DNA of 64,000 nucleotides from contig NW_024881564.1 of assembly GCF_019059575.1 (NCBI RefSeq), positions 1,116,001 through 1,180,000 on the forward strand. The letters are read 5' to 3'. The position numbers were made by a program, and so were the translations under genes. This document shows, piece after piece, positions 24,439 through 37,044 of this stretch (position 1 is the stretch's first letter; each line of letters opens with the position of its first letter). The notes beneath the pieces were generated by a model. That model ran no database searches and was not told the origin of the DNA. It worked only from the letters and a program-made list of their open reading frames with translations. The stretch comes from Amphibalanus amphitrite. Its lineage: Eukaryota; Arthropoda; Thecostraca; Balanomorpha; Balanidae.

Positions 24439-27400
24439 ATGGGCGACACGGCCGAGGAGCGTCGACTGTCGGAGGACCGGTCCCGCACCGCCAACTGGAA
24501 GCGCTGGGGCCCCTACCTCAGCGAGCGCCAGTGGGGTACCGTGCGGGAGGACTACAGCGCTGATGGAAACTGGTGAGAGATGTCACAGATTACAGCAGGG
24601 CGAGCGGGAGTTTGGTGGTCGAGATGTGTGCATGTGCCACATGCATGAACTATGACAAACACCTACATAAGGATTCGGGAACCATACTACCATTGATGAT
24701 TTGCCAATTTACTGCCACTCTAACAGGGTCACAAATCAACTTCAGTTCAGAAGCAGTTCTTCACATAACACTTTGTCTGATTAAGCACAGTTTGGTTCTA
24801 AGAACCGATCGGCCCTGCCGCGGCTGATTGGCTAAGGCTCTATTCTGTAGCTGCTCCCTCCCATGTCTCCTCCCAACAATGACCCCACCCATTGCCGTCA
24901 GCTGGGACTACTTTAGCCACGACCAGGCGCGCTCCCGTGCGTATCGCTGGGGCGAGGACGGTCTTCTGGGCATCACCGACCGCCAGTGTCGGCTCTGCTT
25001 CAGCGTGGCGCTGTGGAACGGCAAGGACCCCATCCTCAAGGAGAGGCTGTTCGGTGTCACCGGACCAGAGGTAAGCTGAACGGTGGAGAGGGAGGGAAAG
25101 AGGAAGGAGATGTAGAGGAGGGAGGGAGAGAAGATTGGCGAGGACAACAGAGGCACTGCATACGAGCGAATTGAGGAAAAACATGAATGTATGATGGTTG
25201 ATTTCACACATGGTTGGACTTACTCTTGCTGTTATGATTACACATCAATGCCATATTTTTGAAGATGTCTTGATTTTTACATACCGAAGGCGATTTTAAT
25301 CAAACGATACCACTTATCCTGACTTTGCCCTCAACAAAACTGAGTCGCACATCCATCCATCTCACCCAACCGTCCTCTGCACGTCAGGGTAACCACGGTG
25401 AGGACTGCAAGGAGTGCTACTACTACCTGGACTCGACGCCGACCCACTCGTACATGAAGGCGCTGTACAAGTACCCGCAGAGCGAGTACCCGTACCAGCA
25501 GCTGGTTCAGGCCAACCAGGAGCGGGGCATCCACCAGCCGGAACTGGAGCTTGAGGATACCGGTACGGGGCTGCCGTGTGCGAACCGCGTAACTTCAATG
25601 TTTTAGTTGGGAGTATTATCTGTTGCTTCTTATAAAAAGGCCCGGGAAACAAACAATAGTGTTAACAACAGTGTGGTGATTCATGCTCTGTTTGCCATCA
25701 GCCGTGCTCATACGGCCAGACGTCTGTCCTTACCAATATTTTTGCATCCCAACGAGCCGGGTCACTATCAGATGTATCGTACCTTATAGGCACGTTACCG
25801 TCCCGTTTCCCACCATGGGTGTGCTACCACGGACACCGTTCCCTTTACCGGCATCGATGTGTTAGGCCGTCACCGTCCCGTTTCCCTCAATTGATGTGTT
25901 TCCGTCGTTACCACTCCGTCTCCCATCGCCAGGTGTGTTTGACGAGAGCCGGTACTGGGACGTGACGGCAGAGTACGCCAAATCGTCACCCAACAACGTG
26001 CTGATTCAGATCACAGTGGCCAATCGGGGCCCCGAGGACAGCACCATACACGTCATACCGACACTATGGTATGTCGGCTCAACAGTGGCCGGTATGATGG
26101 GGATGTATGTTGGGACGGATTGTCAGCCGGTGATAACAAATGTTTGGCAACAATGCATGCTTTTATGCATTGTGAAACCAGACAACTATATGTTTCCCGT
26201 GTTCTGTTTTGGCTTATCTGTATTACCCTGCTGCAAAGCATCAAACTACCAGAACAGAGCACCCGCTGACCTTCAATTTCATCATTCCCGATCAGATACC
26301 AGACCAATGTAAGACAAAACAGGGAGCAAGTACCGAAGCCAGCTAATTCGACTCCACAAAAAAACATCTGTTGCGTGTCATATTCGATCTTGCCCGAAGC
26401 CGCGTATTAGTGCGCGTTTTCCGTAACCACGCACGCACAGCCCACCGCAACTGACAGTTGGATCTACCTCCCCTCCCCCCACACACTCCCTCAAACACAC
26501 CTGGTCGAGCCCAGGGAAAGTGTTTGCCGACGCTCTGGGCCGGCTCTCCGCTCCGCCGCCCTCGGCGACTTTCCTCCGAGCGCCCCAGGCAGTTGTGGTC
26601 GGCCGTCACTCGTCAGGGACGAGGCGGCTGGCTGGCCGGGGCGACCGGGCAGCCGGTGGTGGTGGTTTCTTTTCACCGATTATGGCCGATGATTGGGTGT
26701 TGACGGGGGAATTATGGGTAAGGCTAGGGCAGAATGTTATCAGAAAGCAGTCATCGATGAAATGCGTTCGAATGCAGTTTATGCCTATAAGAAAAGAGCA
26801 AAAATACTTGTATTATGTCGTTTATTTTGACTTTGATAATATTTATCCAGCAATGCAGCTATTGTTATCCCCATAAACTATGTCTTTCTCCCTCTTTTGC
26901 AAGCTACATTTAACCGGCAATAGGATGTGCAATGTGCATGGTTCACTGCAGTCAGCAGCACCCGGCATACACGCACCCACGCAAAACACACACTCCTCCT
27001 CCCGCAGGTTCCGCAACACATGGTCCTGGGGCTGCACCCACGAGGGGTGCACGATGAAGCCTCGGCTGGCAAGTGACGGGCCGTCCCGGGTGCGGTGCAC
27101 CCACGAGACGCTGCACCCCTACTGTTGGGAAGTGGGGGAGCACGACGGGAAGGCGCCTGAGCTTCTCTTCACGGAGAACGAAACCAACCACAGCCGGCTG
27201 TTTGGCGGACAGAACCGGACGCCGTTCGTCAAGGACTCCATCAACGAATACGTGGTGCACGGTGAGACGAGCGAGGGCTGAGTCAAGATTTCTTTACTAA
27301 TAATAGGGCGGAGTGGGATGAAAGGGATCTTGTAGGAAGAAACCAATGACCATAAGCGAGCGTGAGGCCTGAGGCATTTAGAAGCATTATATCGTCGGGA

Positions 27401-30400
27401 ATGTAACATGTCTCCTATTCTTCAGCATCAGGTCCATCTCACTTTTTACTCTAACGTACAGAGTGGTAGCTTCATAGTAACTCCAATAAGCCTACTTATC
27501 AGAACTATCACAGTCTAAATGCAAACGCAGCGACATGTACATAATTATACCGTTCCGCTCTAAGAATCTAGCAAATCACGCCGACCTTAGGATAACTCAC
27601 TGCACACATTACCTGGGAATTGCAACTGATGGCGTGAAATGACAATCAGCCACGCACCTAGCTTCTTGACCGAGCGCAACTAATTCACACATCCCTTCCC
27701 TAGGTAAGAAGGAGTGCGTCAACCCGAAGGAGAAGGGGACCAAGGTGGGCGCCCACTACGTGCTGCACGTGCCGGCTGGTCAGAGTGTCACACTGCAGTC
27801 GCGGCTCTACCAGGTGAGATTGGAGGAACGAATACGAACACACGTCCCCGTGGCGATTAATTGGTTACTGGTCAGACAGCCGACGGGCCTGTGAGATTTA
27901 GTCGTTCCAATGCATAGAGTGGTCAGCCAACAATAATAGCTACGTATTGCACCATAAATCAATGTACATTTATGTAAATTATTACGTAATGCACTGCAAA
28001 CCTGTCAAGCGATTCGATTCGACTGTTTATTATTTGCCCAACACAGGAGGACGAAGCTGTTACACCAGCCCTAGGGGAGGATTTCAACACCAGCTTCAAC
28101 CAGCGAAAATCAGAGGCCGACGACTTCTACGCGGCGGCCATCCCGGCGCGGCTGAGCGCCGAGGAGACGAACGTGGCGCGTCAGGGTCTGGCCAGTCTGT
28201 TGTGGACCAAGCAGTTCTACCACTATGTGGTCAAGGACTGGCTGGAAGGCGATCCGGACCAGCCGAAGCCGCCGCAGCAGCGCCTGCAGGGCCGCAACAG
28301 CGACTGGATGCACCTCTTCAACCGGGACATCATCTCCATGCCCGACAAGTGGGAGTACCCTTGGGTGAGCCACGCTTAGAGACGGTGGGTCGAGAGGGCC
28401 GTAAAATGTCGGGGAATAAGGCGTGGGCATTAATCGATGGGGAATATCTTACGCAGTGGGACTGATCCTGATCTTGCAGATAACATGTTACACGTTGCAA
28501 ACTGTGGCGAAGTAACTCGCGTAAGCTCATAGCTATTCGCTGCACTCGGCTCTCAAGCCCGACGGCAGGTACTACCAAATGTGGCCGATTAAAGTGGACA
28601 GCGTATGCCGCTTTAGTATCGGTTTGTGACTTTCTGTGTTCCACTCCACAGTACGCGTCGTGGGACCTGGCGTTCCACATGATACCTTTCGCGCTAGTGG
28701 ACATCGACTTCGCCAAGGACCAGCTAATGCTTTTCCTCAGGGAGTGGTACATGCACCCCAACGGACAAATACCAGGTATGTGGTTATCCAGAACACTAAT
28801 GTATCGGAAAGTAAAGAAAAAAAAGACACTTCTACGGATTTCAATATAAGTCCATCGATTTATCTTCCACCAACAACTGCCTGTTCAGATGCGGCATAGT
28901 CAATAGACAATGGCATAACAACAATCGTGAATAAAAAGTGGGCGATTTAGCGAATACATTTACATTCTCCTAAATAAATCTTCAACCTCCCCATCAATGG
29001 TCAAGACTGAGTTTTCTCCTCAACATGTCCATAAGATTGAGCAGATACCTTCGTTCTCAGCGTACGAGTTCGCGTTCGACGACGTCAACCCGCCAGTGCA
29101 CGCCTGGGCCGTGAAGAAGGTGTTTAAGGCGACCGGGCCGCCGCGGGAGCGGGACACCCAGTTCCTGGCCCGGTGCTTCCAGAAGCTGATGCTCAACTTC
29201 ACCTGGTGAGTTGGTACCGTCATCTCTCTTAGCCTGAGAGTCAGTTAATGGCAGGTATGTACCAGAATATCTCGACGATGGTGGTGATGTATTGAGGTTT
29301 TAGCGAAGTTGCGGTCTGAAACCTTGACAATGGTGACTTTGGAGTTTCAATATTGTTGTCTCCAATATCCCTGCATCAGTGACTTGACGACGCGTCCACA
29401 TATCCTTCATCAGTGTTATGTTCTTTCCTTCAGGTGGGTCAACAGGAAGGACCCCCGCGGAAAGAACATCTTCTCGGGCGGCTTCCTTGGACTGGACAAC
29501 ATCGGTATCTTCGACCGCTCCAAGCCGCTGCCGATCCATGGGGAGCTTGAACAGGTGAAATCACACATAAAGTCTAACGACCTACATGTCTCATTCTCGT
29601 TATCACGACTGACAGTAACATATTACTCTGTTACGGGGATCTTGGAATCTGGTGTCACTCTTATCAACATCACGATGTCTAATGCTGTTCTCGCTTCTCC
29701 CATGCCGTTCGCCAGGCTGACGGCACGGCCTGGATGGCCTTCTACTGCGTCATTATGCTCGACATGGCGCTGGAGCTGGCCGAGGTCGACCCCACCTACG
29801 AGGACATGGCGTCCAAGTTCTTCGAGCACTTCATCCACATCATGGACGCCATCAACAGCGCCGGACAGGGAGAGGGTGAGAGAACGAGAGAGAAAGATGG
29901 AGGCGAGAGAGGAGAGCGAGGGCGCGTAGTGAGGCTAGATACACGTTGTCGTAGATCACGTTGCAGATCATGAGCGTCTTTATCAAAATGGCAAGCCAAT
30001 GGATAGGTCGATTCTCAAAGGAGGACAAACAGCTTACCCTAATATCCAGCATCCGTAACGAGGCTCGTACGACGCTACCAGCAGTCTCGCCTATCCAGCT
30101 GTCCCCGTAACACCCTCTCCTCCTTCGGCAGGACTGTGGGACGAGCAGGACGGCTTCTACTACGACTTCATCAGGACCGACAGCGGCACCTCGATCCCGC
30201 TGCGGGTCAGATCCATGGTCGGACTGATACCGCTCTTCGCGTGTCTCGTGCTCGAGGGCAAGCGCGTCAAGAAACTCACCGGCTTCTGGAAGCGCACCGA
30301 GTGGTTCATGGTGAACCGAAAAGACCTCTTCGGCAGGGTAGGTACTGAAGTGGTGAATTTGCCTTTAGAAATCGCGAGAAATGTCAATCCTTAACCCAAC

Positions 30401-31697
30401 TAAAAGAACCATAAGATGCAGTTGCAGGCCGGTGTTCAAAATATCGACATTTTTAATATTGAAAAAGCATTCTTATATCAACGAAACCATCGCAGTGTTT
30501 GTTCGATCCAAATAAAATATGTTATCATGCCTCTCGCTGACGTCACCATTCTTCAGGTGGCGTACATGACGTCATCAGAGGACGGTCTGGGTAACTTCCT
30601 GCTGGGAATACCCACCGAGAAGCAGCTGGTGCGCGTGCTCGGCTACCTGCTCGACGAGGAAGAGTTCCTCAGCCCCTACGGCATTCGGTCACTCTCCAAG
30701 AAGCACAAGGTATGGTAATCATCTTTGTAGTGTGGAGTCACCATGGTACGTCACTCGGCTCTCCAAACTTCTTCAACCTTCAGGCTTCAAGTCTCCATTA
30801 AGTCATTAGTTTCCGAATTTGACTGACCGTTTACGTTCGGTCTGATAAGGAACGAATCACTGTAGGAATTATCCTCAATTAAATCCACCTCACCCATCTC
30901 TCGCCCCCAGGACCACCCATTCGTCGTGCACCTGAACGGCGACGAATACTCCGTCCCCTACGTCTCCGGGGAGTCCAACACGCACCTCTTCGGAGGCAAC
31001 TCCAACTGGCGCGGTCCCATCTGGCTGTGTGTCAACTTCCTGCTCATCGAGGCGCTCGACCGCTACTACTTCTTCTACGGGAAGCGGCTGCGCGTGGAGT
31101 GCCCGGTGGGCTCGGGGCAGCAGATGACCCTGAGAGAGGTGGCCTGTGAGCTGGCGAGTAGACTCATCAAGCTGTTCCTGCCCGGCCCGGACGGAAAGCG
31201 GCCCTGTCACGGTAAGAAACGGCGGGAGAGGGGCTGTTCAGAACGCAGAGGGTATATTGTGGTGGATGCTAGGTATTTTTTTAAGTCCCAACAAGAGGCA
31301 GGGAGGAAGCATCTCCCATGCGGTCAAATACCGGTAGACGTGTTAGTAAAAAATGAAGGAACCTGAAATGGTTGCCCTTTACATTCGACCCGAGTCTAAA
31401 TTGTATGCCTGCAAACATTTCAAGCTCGAAATAGACAGACCACTAATTATTCCAAATTTCCAATAACGGAACCTGTGCCTTCCTCTCCTTCCGTCCGCAG
31501 GCGACTCGAAGCGGTACGCCGAGGACCCGTTCTGGCGCGACCTGGTGCTCTTCTACGAGTTCTTTGACGGCGACAGCGGCCGTGGCTGCGGCGCCTCGCA
31601 CCAGACCGGCTGGACGGCGCTGGTCGTCAACTGCCTCATGATGAAGCTCGGCATGAGACACGCCGGCCTCGCCTGGCGCTACGATCCCGTCGAGTGA
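24439..31697 (+). CDS. GH63-like six-hairpin glycosidase, YMR196W family
   Basis: Fifteen coding exons: 24439-24572 (exon opens at 24398), 24902-25070, 25388-25562, 25933-26068, 27008-27261, 27704-27813, 28047-28364, 28652-28775, 29061-29205, 29434-29554, 29716-29875, 30132-30337, 30557-30709, 30911-31211 and 31501-31697. All introns are GT-AG, phases agree throughout, and the product is 900 residues. Hallmarks are [20 protein letters not shown] near residue 20, [26 protein letters not shown] and [15 protein letters not shown] in the N-terminal part. The C-terminal barrel has [29 protein letters not shown] and, near the end, [12 protein letters not shown]. These match the yeast YMR196W/bacterial group related to GH63 alpha-glucosidases with an (alpha/alpha)6 barrel. 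There is no signal peptide or membrane segment, so it is probably cytosolic, unlike ER glucosidase I (MOGS). The substrate is unknown. Codon 45/46 is split across the first intron. Confidence 0.9.
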
Positions 31698-32730
31698 CAC
31701 GCTGAGTTTCCCGCCAGGTCAGGTCACCAGTCAGTGATGAGGATGGGCCCGAAGGACTCGTCATAACTAGTTCACAGGTCGGCTTACCTGGTCTAGACGA
31801 GGGAAGTAGTGCGATAAATCTGAAGACCGGCGGCGGCGGGATGACAACAACATATCGATTGAAGACGACGGGACATGGGAAGAGCGCCCGGAAAGGTTCC
31901 AAAAGTCGCGGCAAATATGGGGGCCACTGGACTCAGACTGAAGTGATCAGGGCAGTCCAGACAAGGTCAGAAACATGCGACGAGACATGGCGGCGTTCAC
32001 TTACAAACAAGAACAGTGCCAAGGATCGCGTGCCTTCATTCCGTGGAAAGAACATTCCTATTCAAACCGCTATAGGGTTGGTCTGAACGTCTCTGTTTTA
32101 GACATCTTTAGAGTTTAGGTTCTGTAGAATGGTAGGTTTTATGCTGGCATATAATCGAATTGTATTGAGCGCTGAACTGGAGTCTTTATATAGTCACCAA
32201 GCTTTTAAGAGTGCTAGATTATATCACAGGGTGTCTATGGCAAGTTCAGAATGATGCACTATATTGCAGTTTTCTGCGATGGTCCGCCTCCAATGATTCT
32301 TGCTGCGCATAATAATGTTGCCGTCGTTGTAGATTCTATTCATCCCCAGCATGGTGTAGGTGGCGGGGTGACGGTATGGCGGACGTCCCGCGAGTAGTTC
32401 GATCGATTTCCGTGAACCTTGTGCATCATGTATCCTGATAGCGACTTGGACACCGAAGACATGACGCTCGCTGTAGCAACAATACAGTATTGTGAAATTT
32501 AGAGGGATGTCGTGCAGGCGCCGATGCGTGGTGCGTTGGTGCGCGTTCGGGGGGGGGGGGGGGGGGGACGTTGGGTGGCATTCGGATACGGCCTGCGGGA
32601 TAGTGGCCAGTGAGAGCCTCCCCGTCACTCGACTCGATGTCATGTGATGTAATGCCCAGGCAGGCCTTATGTAACGTCATGCCATTTTCCTACCGCTACC
32701 CCACCGCAATCAATAGGCCTGCAAGCACGC
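31698..32730. other. 3' flank of the glycosidase gene
   Basis: It follows the stop codon. It contains no recognisable gene and a run of about 18 G at about 32550. No clear AATAAA was found close to the stop. Confidence 0.4.
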
Positions 32731-35556
32731 TTAAAGGGACCATCCCACCTTAACATTAGTTTTGAGTTGAGATAGCCAAGTTTGCGGCCAGGCTCAGAAA
32801 CCACCATTTATCCTGGTCGCAACCCCCGCAGGTTTATGGTGTTCAAGAAATTTCTTCCCTTTACTTGCAGGGTGGGACCAGCTTAGTCCCTATCTCTTAA
32901 CCATTAGCGGTTTTTCGATGACGTCAGCAGTCATTTCAACGCCCGCCATTCCTTGAACCCGAGTTTTGCTGACCTTGAGCTCCCTTTTTTATCAACGTGA
33001 AATCCGTCGTCGGCGCTGACATGAGAAGCCCTAACCCACAACAACAACAACAGCTGACATGAGAAAGCCTATTGCTTTTCATTTTAATTTGAATATTAGA
33101 AGATACCCACCACTGGAACTTGGACTGATATTATACCAAGGCCGAATATGATCAAGCTGCCTGCTATATCTGGAGCTTGGTGTTCAACTTCAACATGGAA
33201 TAAAAAACAAAATATCAAAGCAAACTGGATATGGTACTGCAAGTGAAAGTCCAAAGAAATTTGAAGAGCTGACAATTGACATTAATTCTTTTCCTGTAAG
33301 GTTTCCATATGGAAATCACACCATGAAGAAATATGTTTGATGTTAACAGTTGAAAGGGGATTGATCTTCCAGTTTTGACGAAAGACGCTGCTGACTGTCT
33401 TTGGAAAAGGATGTCGGCATGAGGTGCAATTGTGCTTGTGAAGTGGTTATAACTGGTCTTTTCACAGTATTAAATTAAATGTGCCATTGCAGCCAAGTGT
33501 GTTATCATATAAGGTAAAATCAAAACTACAATGTTGGTTTTACGAGCATTGAGAAGGCTGGTAGGTAACACCTGCCTGTGCTCGTAAATCACATGCTGCC
33601 AAAGTATTCTAAATTAATTTTATCATACACTTTTGTTGTCCAGAATGGTTGCACTATTGTTTGGTATCATATTATTCCATGTAAATATGGTAGTGTAAAG
33701 TCCGACCAACATGTTACCAGATTTGAAGCTGTTACGTTACCTAAGTACCTGTTTTTTACTGGCGTGGTGAATGTCACCTGGATTTTGTTTTGAGGTGCAG
33801 ACCTTGTAACTCTGACTACATGGGTTTGAAACTATTATCTATTCTGTTTTTACTGGCCTGGTGAATGGCGACTGATGTTCGTGGATGGCACTGAAACAAA
33901 TTTTGAGTGTCATGTACAGTGTTTTAATACAATGCTGAGGGCTGAAAGTTGTCTTGTTTAGAGTGGTGAACGTTCAGGATATGCCAGCCACCATGGTGGG
34001 TCAGAGTTAATGTGTTGCAACTTGCAGTCAGTTCGGCTTCGGCAAGCACATGGATGGGCATACGCATCAAGACCTGCTCTGCCATACTTTCAGCCAATTT
34101 TACCTAGGTAAGTCTTTTCTTTTTTTCTGCCAAAAGCTATGACATTGTGAATTTCAGTGCTGTGGCCTGTGTGTAGCTTTCAGGAAAGCAATTCTTAATA
34201 AAGCTCTGATAAAGTGCAAAATCAGCAATGCAGCCCTCTATTACATTTTCTACAACATCTTACTTGTTCCTTGCATGGAGAGAAAAATGCAATGTTATGA
34301 ATTCGTTTATTCACATAATTTGACAAGCATGCAGTTACCTGCTACTATCACTGCACAAAACAGAGCAGAAAACATAAGTTGATCAAACACAAGACACAAC
34401 AGAAGTTTACAACATAGGGCTGCCGAACCTGCTTCCTCCCACCACAGTTGATGCCATTTCCTAGCCTGGCTTGATGTGAGCACTGAATAGCTGCTCTGTC
34501 TAATTACAGCTCACTACCATTCAACTTAAACTACTATCTTTAAAGTAAGAGTGAGAGCGTTCAGTGTTCATAGCAGCTCGACAGACGACAGACAACAAAC
34601 ATCTTGACAAACCAACCAGTATTTGATTTGGCTAATGATTTATGTGCTTGTTGTATCATGGCCAAACTACTTTAACAGCAATAATCCCTGTTTCATCTTG
34701 ATCTTGCTTTTATTTCCATTTGAACTCAGATCTTGAAACAATCATCTGAAGTGATATCATCTACTGGCTTCTGTTTCTCTTGAAAGAAAGTTTAAACAAC
34801 AATGATAAACTAAGGCAGGAGATGTGAGTTGTGGCAGTAGATTTTTGATTCAACATATGTCAACCTTATATTGCTTGAGACCTCTGTGACAGACAAACAA
34901 ATATTTATAGTTTTTTGATAGTTTGGATTCTTGGCTTGATTTAGCAGATCAGCTGTGAACCTTGACTTTGAAATCACATAAATGTCATGGTACCCGAACG
35001 AATCCTCGCATGACATTTCTTCGTAGCACAATTTTTCGTCCGCATTTCTTCGTCTACAAATCTTCGTCGGTGCATTTATTTGTCCCTCAATGCTTACTTT
35101 TGCATATAGGTATTTGCGTTGAAGAAGAAATGCGAGCCGATTTTCATATACCCTGATGCGAGACAAAGTAATGGGATACGAATAAATGCCCTGACGAAGA
35201 TTTGCAGACGAAGAATTGCGATACGAAGAAATGCCATAAGAAGATTGTCCTGGAATCCTTTATTGGCCATCATATATTGACCTTGATAAGATAAACGCAT
35301 CATTCGCGCAATATTTGTCGCACTTTGATACCAAACTATTGCTTCCAAATGCCGACGTAAAGAAAACCTTTACGTGACGTCATAGAAACAGCGGAGTTCC
35401 CAAAAAGTAAACAAAAATAAAAGTCTTATATCTCGAAAACGGGTGAACATTTTCCGGTAAAATTTGGTAGATGTTCATTTTCGCTCTTTGTGATTCACGC
35501 TACATCACTTTTATGCCAGTTCATTAACTTTTTTGAAGGTGGGAGGGTCCCTTTAA
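32731..35556. mobile_element. TTAA-flanked 2.8-kb element with TTAAAGGGACC ends
   Basis: The left end TTAAAGGGACCATCCCACCTT (32731) is matched by an inverted copy at 35536-35556 with one mismatch in the first 21 bases. TTAA at both tips is the piggyBac-type target. No long frame or transposase is seen. The right side contains the phrase CTCGAAAACGGGTGAAC followed by AAAATTTGGTAGATG, similar in style to the interiors of the other TTAA elements. A smaller foldback (35008-35238) lies inside. The tRNA-Lys gene starts 41 bp beyond its right end. Confidence 0.75.
35008..35238. repeat. Foldback repeat with TTCTTCGT motifs
   Basis: Two imperfect inverted arms meet near 35120. The left arm reads GCATTTCTTCGTC, CAAATCTTCGTC and GCATTTATTTGTCCC. 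The right arm has GGGATACGAATAAATGC, GACGAAGATTTGCAGACG and CGAAGAAATGCC. It looks like a short MITE nested in the larger element. Confidence 0.7.
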
Positions 35557-35597
35557 CCCTTTCTACGGATGAAATTGGACACCGAAGTCCTAACAGG

Positions 35598-35670
35598 GCC
35601 CGGATAGCTCAGTTGGTAGAGCGTTAGGCTTTTAACCTAACGGTCCAGGGTTCGAGTCCCTGTTCGGGCG
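35598..35670 (+). tRNA. tRNA-Lys (anticodon UUU)
   Basis: A 73-nt cloverleaf fits. The acceptor stem GCCCGGA pairs with TTCGGGC (one G-T pair), the D-arm is GCTCAGTTGGTAGAGC, and the anticodon stem-loop is TTAGGCTTTTAACCTAA with TTT in the loop. The T-arm is CAGGGTTCGAGTCCCTG, which also holds the B box. There is no intron. A TTTT terminator follows at 35674. The gene is expected to be transcribed by RNA polymerase III. Confidence 0.97.
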
Positions 35671-37044
35671 AGGTTTTAATTACAAAATACGGTGCCCTTG
35701 GAGACCAAAAAAAGTCACGGGGAACGCCCATTGCCTCCGCAAAGTCGGTCCCCGTTCGGTCCTCCCACCAAAGCATGGCGAACGCCGGTCAAGAAAAGAG
35801 CCCAGTCGCTCCAGCGCGTCGTGAAAGAGGAGCTTCAGGGGAATTGTGGAGTAATGCATTTGATTTGCGTGAAAGCATGGCGATGAGAGCGTGGTTCAGA
35901 AATCCAAGTTTAATAAAATGGGGTAGGTTATAGTATGAATGGCGCAGACTGGAATGGTCTATCTTCAGGCAAACTGGTTGCAATAAACAAACATTCCCAG
36001 GCTAGTTTGATGAGAAAAAACCTCATCAACAATGTTTAAACGTTCTAGCAAGATGGTCTAACAAAGCCACACATTATATTCGCTCTTGTGTAAGACGACT
36101 TAAATTGGACCGTGACAACTACGTAAAATATCGAAATACCAGGTAACGTTTTGATTTGACGCTATGCGATGATCTAGGGATTCTTATGAAGGTCAACGCA
36201 GCAGCGACACATTGAGGAAGTAGGTAGTTTGCGATATATTTGAACTATAGAGCTTCCTGTGGCATGGCATGCATCAAGTAACACCCATGATGCATATAAA
36301 AGCGATGCAATGCTACACAGCTCAACGGTCAGGTTGACACAGGTCGCAAATGGCAGTGAAAGGAGCGCAGTACCACAGTCAACAGGCTAACATTTACAAT
36401 ATCAAGTGGTCCAATACGATTGCCAGGCGACGGCATGGAAGCGAGCGAGGTATAATAGTAGTTTTTATAGTAGTTTTTTTTATAGAAGCTCACAATAACT
36501 GAACACAAATTACACCCGACTTATACAAACGATGTTTTAACCAAGAAATGTTTACAAACAAATGCACCGGCAATTGAACTTCGATATCGTACTTCGATTG
36601 AAATTATTTTGTACTTTGAGTTGATCGTCTGTGTTGCAAGCTTGATGAGAAAAGTTAAATTCGCTGTGGCCTCAATTGATTTCCGCATTCAGACTAGCCT
36701 TCGTTCGTTTGTCGATTGTACCAACCATTTGGCGACTTGGTATGGCTCATGGGACACTCGGCAATGGACAGTATCACTGGACCAACGACATCATCCAAAC
36801 CCATCGGCAAACATTCGATTCAGCAAACATAATAATCGCTGTCAGCTACGTTATAATGCGACAGAGATTATCCCAATAGGACTAAGTCGACTTGGGATCA
36901 CACAACCCGTTCCCAGGCTTTTGTGCGACCTCTGGCAGCGAAGCAACTAATCTCCTTCTCGTTATCCAACAACTTCTCTGACATCGCCCACCCCACCGAC
37001 AACCTCGGGCCTATCACCCACCCCGCACTCGTGCTGACCTGACC
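35671..37044. other. Intergenic DNA between the tRNA and the 3' end of DNA2
   Basis: AT-rich sequence with no recognised gene. It should hold the 3' untranslated region of the minus-strand DNA2 gene. I did not find a convincing minus-strand AATAAA close to the stop. Confidence 0.4.

Noticed and set aside
24323..24655. Alternative start of the glycosidase in a longer plus-strand frame
   Set aside because: That frame is not the one that encodes the [13 protein letters not shown] block; the ATG at 24439 is in the correct frame.
26458..26703. GC-rich frames inside glycosidase intron 5 as an extra exon
   Set aside because: The exons on both sides join directly in the right phase (TG|G) and match the family without a gap.
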